From: Lentibacter sp965657785
Lineage (GTDB): Bacteria; Pseudomonadota; Alphaproteobacteria; Rhodobacterales; Rhodobacteraceae
Length of the DNA stretch: 64,000 nucleotides
Assembly: GCF_965657785.1 (NCBI RefSeq)
Contig: NZ_CBFHPP010000006.1
Coordinates: forward strand, 62,001 to 126,000
Direction: 5' to 3'
This document shows positions 59,964 through 64,000 of the stretch, piece by piece; the first letter of the stretch is position 1, and the number at the start of each line of letters is the position of its first letter. The notes beneath the pieces are model-generated. The model saw nothing but the letters and a program-made list of their open reading frames with translations. It made no database searches and was not told the origin of the DNA. The position numbers were made by a program, and so were the translations under genes.

Positions 59964-60869
59964 CTAGCTTTGCCGCGAGCGCAAAGCAATCACCGAGCCA
60001 GCCACAATAATAAGCGCAACCCCCGCCATCTGCACAGCGCTCAGGCTTTGCCCGAACCAGACAAATGCAAAAGCAGGCCCGAACACCATGATCGAATATT
60101 CAAACACCGCCACATAAGAGGCCTCGCCCAGCTGATAGGCGCGGGTCAGGCAAAACACCCCGACAATCGAAAAGAGCACGTGCCCCACCAAAAGCAGGCT
60201 CACCCCCTCCATCGGCCAGACCCAGCCCCGCGTCACAAAGGCCAGCGGCCCGCTGATCTCTTCCACGCCAAACACAGCAATCGCCAAAAGCCCGACCAGC
60301 CCCAAAACCCCCTGCATCCCCATCGTGCCCGCCAGAAGCGTGCAGGTGCTCTCCCCGCCACACATCCGCCGCGTGATCACCGCGTTAAGCGCATAAAGCA
60401 CCCCGCCGATCACAGGCACAATCACAAGCGGGCTAAAGCTGCTCGGGCTGACCTCAAGCACAACAAGCGTGCCCAGAAAGCCCGCAATCACCGCACCAAT
60501 CCGGAAGACGCCAATCCGCTCCCGCAAGAAAAGCGCCGTAATCGTCACAACAATAATCGGCGAGGTAAACAGCCCCGCAAGCGACTGCGCAATCGGCAGA
60601 AACGCCAGCGAGGCAAAGTAAAACAACATCGCCGAGGCAAACAGAAAACTGCGCAAAAGCACAGGCCACCAGTTCACAGGCAAGAACCGCTGGCCCAAAA
60701 GCCGCGCCACCACAAAAACCACAGGAATGGAAATAAGCAGGCGGATCACATACATCTGCCAAAGGCTGATCACCTCGGCCATCACAACGATAAAGTTATC
60801 AATCACCCCAAGGATCAGCATACTCGCCAGCATCCAAAGCGCCGCCGCCACAGGTCTTGTCTCGCTCAC
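59964..60869 (-). CDS. DMT-superfamily (EamA) transporter
   Basis: 301 residues from GTG 60869, preceded by GAAGGCGGA; an in-frame GTG at 60896 is also open. About ten hydrophobic segments in two EamA repeats (WMLASMLILGVIDNFIVVMAEVISLWQMYVIR and LIVVPVIGGVLYALNAVITRR). Exports or exchanges small metabolites; substrate unknown. Minus-strand pair with the sulfotransferase gene; divergent from the acyl-CoA synthetase. Confidence 0.88.
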   Translation of the reverse strand: MSETRPVAAALWMLASMLILGVIDNFIVVMAEVISLWQMYVIRLLISIPVVFVVARLLGQRFLPVNWWPVLLRSFLFASAMLFYFASLAFLPIAQSLAGLFTSPIIVVTITALFLRERIGVFRIGAVIAGFLGTLVVLEVSPSSFSPLVIVPVIGGVLYALNAVITRRMCGGESTCTLLAGTMGMQGVLGLVGLLAIAVFGVEEISGPLAFVTRGWVWPMEGVSLLLVGHVLFSIVGVFCLTRAYQLGEASYVAVFEYSIMVFGPAFAFVWFGQSLSAVQMAGVALIIVAGSVIALRSRQS

Positions 60870-60974
60870 GTCATTTCCGCCTTCAAATGGTCGCACTTGG
60901 GCTTTTCAAATACGCCATCCTGCGCATAGTCTCTCCCAAACCCGACATAAGCGGGAAAAAACAGGGAGAAGACA

Positions 60975-62606
60975 ATGGCTCAAATGCGCGACGAAACCGG
61001 CTTGGACAAAAACGCCGCCAATTTTGTGGCCCTGACGCCGCTCTCACACCTCAAGCGCGCCTCCTATATCTTCCCCGACCGTCTCGCCGTCGCCTACGGC
61101 ACAGAGCACCGCAAAACATACGCCGAGTATCACGCCCGCGTCAGCGCGCTGGCCTCTGCCCTCGCTGCGGCAGGCATAAAGCCGGGCGATGTCGTCGCCA
61201 CGCTCTTGCCCAATATTCCCGCCCATTGCGAAGCGCATTTCGCCGTCCCCGCCGCAGGCGCTGTGCTCAACGCCGTCAACACGCGCCTTGATGTCGAGAC
61301 GATCCGCTATATTTTTGAGCATGGCGAAGCCAGAATGGTGCTGGTCGATACAGAGTTCCTGCCCGCCGTTGAGGCCGCCATCGCCGCCATGGATGGCACG
61401 CCCCCCCGGATCATCGAAGTCGCCGATCCCGCCCATGGCCATGCGGCCACAGGGCGACACACCGAATATGAAGCCTTCCTCGCCGGTGGTGATGCAGGGT
61501 TCAAATGGATCATGCCCGACGACGAATGGGACAGCCTCGCGCTCAACTATACCTCAGGCACAACAGGCCGCCCCAAAGGCGTCGTCTACCATCACCGCGG
61601 CGCATACCTCATGACCATGGGCACAGTGGTCAGCTGGCAGCTCACCCTGCGCCCCGTCTATTTGACAATCGTTCCGTTGTTTCACTGCAACGGCTGGAAC
61701 CACACCTGGATGATGCCACTGCTTGGCGGCACAATCGTCTGCTGCCGCAACATCACAGCCAAAGCCATCTATGACGCCATCGCCGACGAAGGCGTGACCC
61801 ATTTTGGCGGCGCACCCATTGTTCTGAACACGCTGGTCAATTGCGATGACAGTGACAGACGCGGCTTTGATCACACCGTTCAGGTCTTCACAGCGGGCGC
61901 ACCGCCCCCCGCCGCCACGCTGGCGGCGATCGAGCCGCTCGGCTTCAACGTCACACAGGTCTATGGCCTCACAGAAACATACGGCCACGTCACAGAATGC
62001 CTCTGGCGCGCCCGCTGGGATGAGCGCCCCTCCGAAGAGCGCTACGCCATCAAAGCCCGCACAGGCGTCCTTATGCCAATGATGGACGAAGCCGTGGTGC
62101 TCGACCCCGAGACAATGGCCCCCGTCCCCCATGATGGCAAAACCCAAGGCGAAATCATGATCCGTGGCCACACCGTCATGAAAGGCTATCTGAAAAATCC
62201 CGAGGCCACCGCCGAGGCCTTTAAAGGCGGCTTCTTTCACTCGGGCGATCTCGCGATCCAGCACCCTGACACCTATTTGCAGATCATGGACCGCTCCAAA
62301 GATATCATCATCTCGGGTGGCGAAAATATCAGCTCAGTTGAGGTCGAAGGCGTGCTCGCCAGCCACCCCGCCGTCTCGCTCTGCGCCGTCGTCGCCAAAC
62401 CCGATGACAAATGGGGCGAAGTGCCCTGCGCCTTCGTCGAGCTGAAGCCGCGTGCCACAGCCACAGAGGCCGAGCTGATCGCCTTCGCCCGCAGCAAACT
62501 GGCCGGCTTCAAAACGCCCAAAAAGGTCGTCTTCCAAGAGCTCCCCAAAACCTCCACAGGCAAAATCCAGAAATTCGAACTGCGCAACACCGCCAAAACC
62601 CTCTAA
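60975..62606 (+). CDS. Acyl-CoA synthetase (fatty-acyl/methylmercaptopropionyl type)
   Basis: 543 residues. ATP/AMP-binding P-loop at residues 192-203, YTSGTTGRPKGV; further blocks YGLTETYGHVTE, GEIMIRGHTVMKGYLKN, FHSGDLA, DRSKDIIISGGENIS and the C-terminal catalytic Lys in PKTSTGKIQKFELR. Activates carboxylates to CoA thioesters, giving substrate to the dehydrogenases. The family includes DmdB, but plain medium-chain fatty acid activation is as likely. ATG preceded by AGGGAGAAG. Confidence 0.93.
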   Translation: MAQMRDETGLDKNAANFVALTPLSHLKRASYIFPDRLAVAYGTEHRKTYAEYHARVSALASALAAAGIKPGDVVATLLPNIPAHCEAHFAVPAAGAVLNAVNTRLDVETIRYIFEHGEARMVLVDTEFLPAVEAAIAAMDGTPPRIIEVADPAHGHAATGRHTEYEAFLAGGDAGFKWIMPDDEWDSLALNYTSGTTGRPKGVVYHHRGAYLMTMGTVVSWQLTLRPVYLTIVPLFHCNGWNHTWMMPLLGGTIVCCRNITAKAIYDAIADEGVTHFGGAPIVLNTLVNCDDSDRRGFDHTVQVFTAGAPPPAATLAAIEPLGFNVTQVYGLTETYGHVTECLWRARWDERPSEERYAIKARTGVLMPMMDEAVVLDPETMAPVPHDGKTQGEIMIRGHTVMKGYLKNPEATAEAFKGGFFHSGDLAIQHPDTYLQIMDRSKDIIISGGENISSVEVEGVLASHPAVSLCAVVAKPDDKWGEVPCAFVELKPRATATEAELIAFARSKLAGFKTPKKVVFQELPKTSTGKIQKFELRNTAKTL

Positions 62607-62618
62607 ATCTGCGCCTGC

Positions 62619-62719
62619 TTTTTCTTTCCAAAAATATCCTGGGGGTGAGGCTTCAAAAGCGCACAGCTTTTGAAGCCGAGGGGGCAAAGCCCCCTCCCTG
62701 CGCGACGCGGCGAAGCCGC
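62619..62719. repeat. Copy of the AAAATATCC element with three different hairpins
   Basis: Core TTTTTCTTTCCAAAAATATC-CTGGGGG (62619-62645), then GGCTTCAAAAGC-GCACA-GCTTTTGAAGCC (12-bp stem, 62649-62677), GAGGGGGC-AAA-GCCCCCTC (8-bp, 62678-62696) and GCGGC-GAA-GCCGC (62707-62719). Located after the synthetase stop, before the next rightward gene. Same core as the other copies, but a different hairpin set. Confidence 0.8.
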
Positions 62720-62793
62720 GGCGCAATCCCCCTTTTCACTGGCACATGGCCCATGCTACCCTCTCATAAAAGAGGCAGGAGCAGCCCCACCCG

Positions 62794-63819
62794 ATGACAG
62801 CCCTTAAAGAGTATGACCGTATCGAAGCCACAGGCCTCTGGCGCGAAAGCGCCGATGCCCAGCGCCGCGAAGTGATCGTCTCCATAGGCGATGCCACGCT
62901 CACAATATCCGATCACAATGACCGCGCCCTCGCCCATTGGTTCCTGCCCGCCATCGAGCGCGCCAATCCGGGCAGCCGCCCCGCGATCTTCCACCCCGAT
63001 GGCGACCGCACCGAAACACTCGAGCTGGCCGCCGACGAAGCCACCATGATCGACGCCATAGAAAAGCTGCGCTCCCGTATAGAGCGCGCCCGCCCCCATC
63101 CGGGCCGCCTGCGCCTCTGGATCAGCCTTGGCGTGGTTGCCGCCGTGGCCGCGCTCTGCGTCTTTTGGCTGCCGTCCGCTGCGCGCGACCATGCCGTGCG
63201 TGTTGTCCCCGATGTCAAACGCGCCGAGCTTGGCTCGGCGCTGCTGTCGCGCATCACCCGCGTCGCAGGCCTGCCCTGCGCCGCCCCCGAAGGCACGCGC
63301 GCCCTGCGCAAACTCGGTGCGCGCCTGCCCTCGCCTGACGGGGCCGCACGGCTTGTTGTTCTACCCGGCGGCGTGGGTGAGGCCGCGCATTTGCCCGGCG
63401 GGGTAATCCTGCTCAACCGCGCCCTGATCGAAGACTTCGAAGAGCCTGACGTGGTCGCAGGCTATATCATCGCCGAGCACCTCGCCGCCGAGCTGCACGA
63501 CCCTTTGCATGATTTTCTCTCCCATGCGGGCCTCGTCACAAGCCTGCGCCTGCTGACCACAGGCGAGGTGCCAAGCGCCGCCCAAGACGCCTACGCCGAG
63601 CATATGCTCACCGAGCCGCGCCCCCTTGTGCCTGACGAAACCCTGCTCAAAGGCTTCGCCGCATGGTCGGTCCGCGCCAGCCCCTATGCCTACGCCCGCG
63701 ATATCACAGGCGAGGATACGATTGATCTCATAGAGGCCGACCCCTTCGCCACAACCGCGCCCGAGCCGCTGCTCTCGGACAATGACTGGCAGCGCCTCCA
63801 AGGCATCTGCGGCGGCTGA
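62794..63819 (+). CDS. Membrane-anchored M48-like protein with lost zinc site
   Basis: 341 residues. One transmembrane segment at about 107-126; the N-terminal 100 residues are soluble, and the C-terminal part is on the other side. Residues 200-233 (HLPGGVILLNRALIEDF...VAGYIIAEHLAAEL) resemble the M48 peptidase pattern LPGG...L...AGVLAHEIGHV, but the HExxH is missing: positions that should be His are Ala227 and Ala231, only Glu228 stays. So it is probably an inactive relative. Alternative: an unrelated protein with chance similarity. No family I can name otherwise. Confidence 0.6.
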   Translation: MTALKEYDRIEATGLWRESADAQRREVIVSIGDATLTISDHNDRALAHWFLPAIERANPGSRPAIFHPDGDRTETLELAADEATMIDAIEKLRSRIERARPHPGRLRLWISLGVVAAVAALCVFWLPSAARDHAVRVVPDVKRAELGSALLSRITRVAGLPCAAPEGTRALRKLGARLPSPDGAARLVVLPGGVGEAAHLPGGVILLNRALIEDFEEPDVVAGYIIAEHLAAELHDPLHDFLSHAGLVTSLRLLTTGEVPSAAQDAYAEHMLTEPRPLVPDETLLKGFAAWSVRASPYAYARDITGEDTIDLIEADPFATTAPEPLLSDNDWQRLQGICGG

Positions 63820-63953
63820 ATTTCGCAGTCGCGACATATCTTGTCGCGGCACGCCCTTGCCAAGCCTCCCCGCTTTGGCGAGACTGCCCCCAAAGGGCGG
63901 CCCCCGAGTCTGCCCGAACACAATCCTGAGAGATGAACCCTAGGGAGACGGCC

Positions 63954-64000
63954 ATGAGATTTGAAACTCCAGAAACTGTCGAGGCCGCCGTCGCGCTTCT
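63954..64000 (+). CDS. Start of a gene, possibly an FAD-binding molybdenum-hydroxylase subunit
   Basis: Only 15 codons are inside the window: ATG at 63954 after AGGGAG, then RFETPETVEAAVAL. This opening resembles the N-terminus of the FAD-binding medium subunits (CoxM/XdhB type: xFxxPxTLxEAVALL). Too short for certainty. Confidence 0.4.
   Translation, partial: MRFETPETVEAAVAL

Noticed and set aside
59475..60929. A 484-codon plus-strand frame opposite the sulfotransferase and EamA genes
   Set aside because: Extremely basic (Lys/His/Arg) antisense translation without motifs; the minus-strand genes are well supported.

Overview
The window is GC-rich, densely coded DNA from an alphaproteobacterium, most likely a marine member of the Rhodobacterales (Roseobacter group). 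This rests on gene content: TctABC transport, a DmdC-type acyl-CoA dehydrogenase, hisC next to tyrC, a Hint-domain protein, a PrsDE-type secretion pair, and intergenic elements with the core AAAATATCCCGGGGG. I see no rRNA, tRNA, CRISPR array, transposase or phage gene. The text is long-term chromosomal rather than a mobile island.

Layout. 1-5820 (mostly minus): the 5' part of fhs, a MOSC protein, a tandem-repeat array, a MotB-like/MotA-like membrane pair and a ChaC-type cyclotransferase. 5887-11055: a DUF2125 protein and an HD hydrolase (plus), a 767-bp repeat-bearing gap, then tyrC, hisC and rpsD (minus). 11232-19831: a Hint protein, then a LysR gene followed by an operon of aldehyde dehydrogenase, an M19-like protein without key metal ligands, a 555-residue unknown and a DUF3726 protein; then a TetR regulator, a META lipoprotein and recO. 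19842-29547: a divergent catabolic locus. A Tm-1-like protein, an APH kinase, an aldehyde dehydrogenase and TctABC face an IclR regulator, a HAD hydrolase and a class III aminotransferase, across a control region with two inverted-repeat systems.

29544-38188: MltB-like transglycosylase, mlaC, mlaA, then a type I secretion ABC/HlyD pair with RidA, GDPD, a GNAT-like protein and a pterin dehydratase. 38221-50052 is mostly housekeeping: yaeQ, a peroxiredoxin, a ferredoxin-reductase-like flavoprotein, rsmD, map, sfsA, a CinA-like protein, an OmpA lipid-envelope protein, pyrD, an ArsC-family protein, a MATE exporter and two PaaI thioesterases. 50179-58912 is a fatty-acid or acyl-CoA degradation operon: two MerR regulators around a perfect TTTACGT/ACGTAAA palindrome, two acyl-CoA dehydrogenases, GST, thiolase, and a FadB-type multifunctional enzyme, with two small unknown genes embedded. 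59307-64000: a sulfotransferase, an EamA transporter, an acyl-CoA synthetase, a protein that looks like an inactivated M48 peptidase, and the first codons of a gene at the right edge.

Genes are tightly coupled: many neighbours share ATGA or GTGA overlaps, and several starts are GTG or TTG. The most unusual items are the metal-ligand-poor M19-like protein with its unknown partners, the MotAB-like pair with a very long coiled coil, the degenerate M48-like protein, the five dispersed fixed-core/variable-hairpin elements, and the 11-bp-phased GTGCAC triplet. I did not find a clear, self-contained new defence or mobile system.
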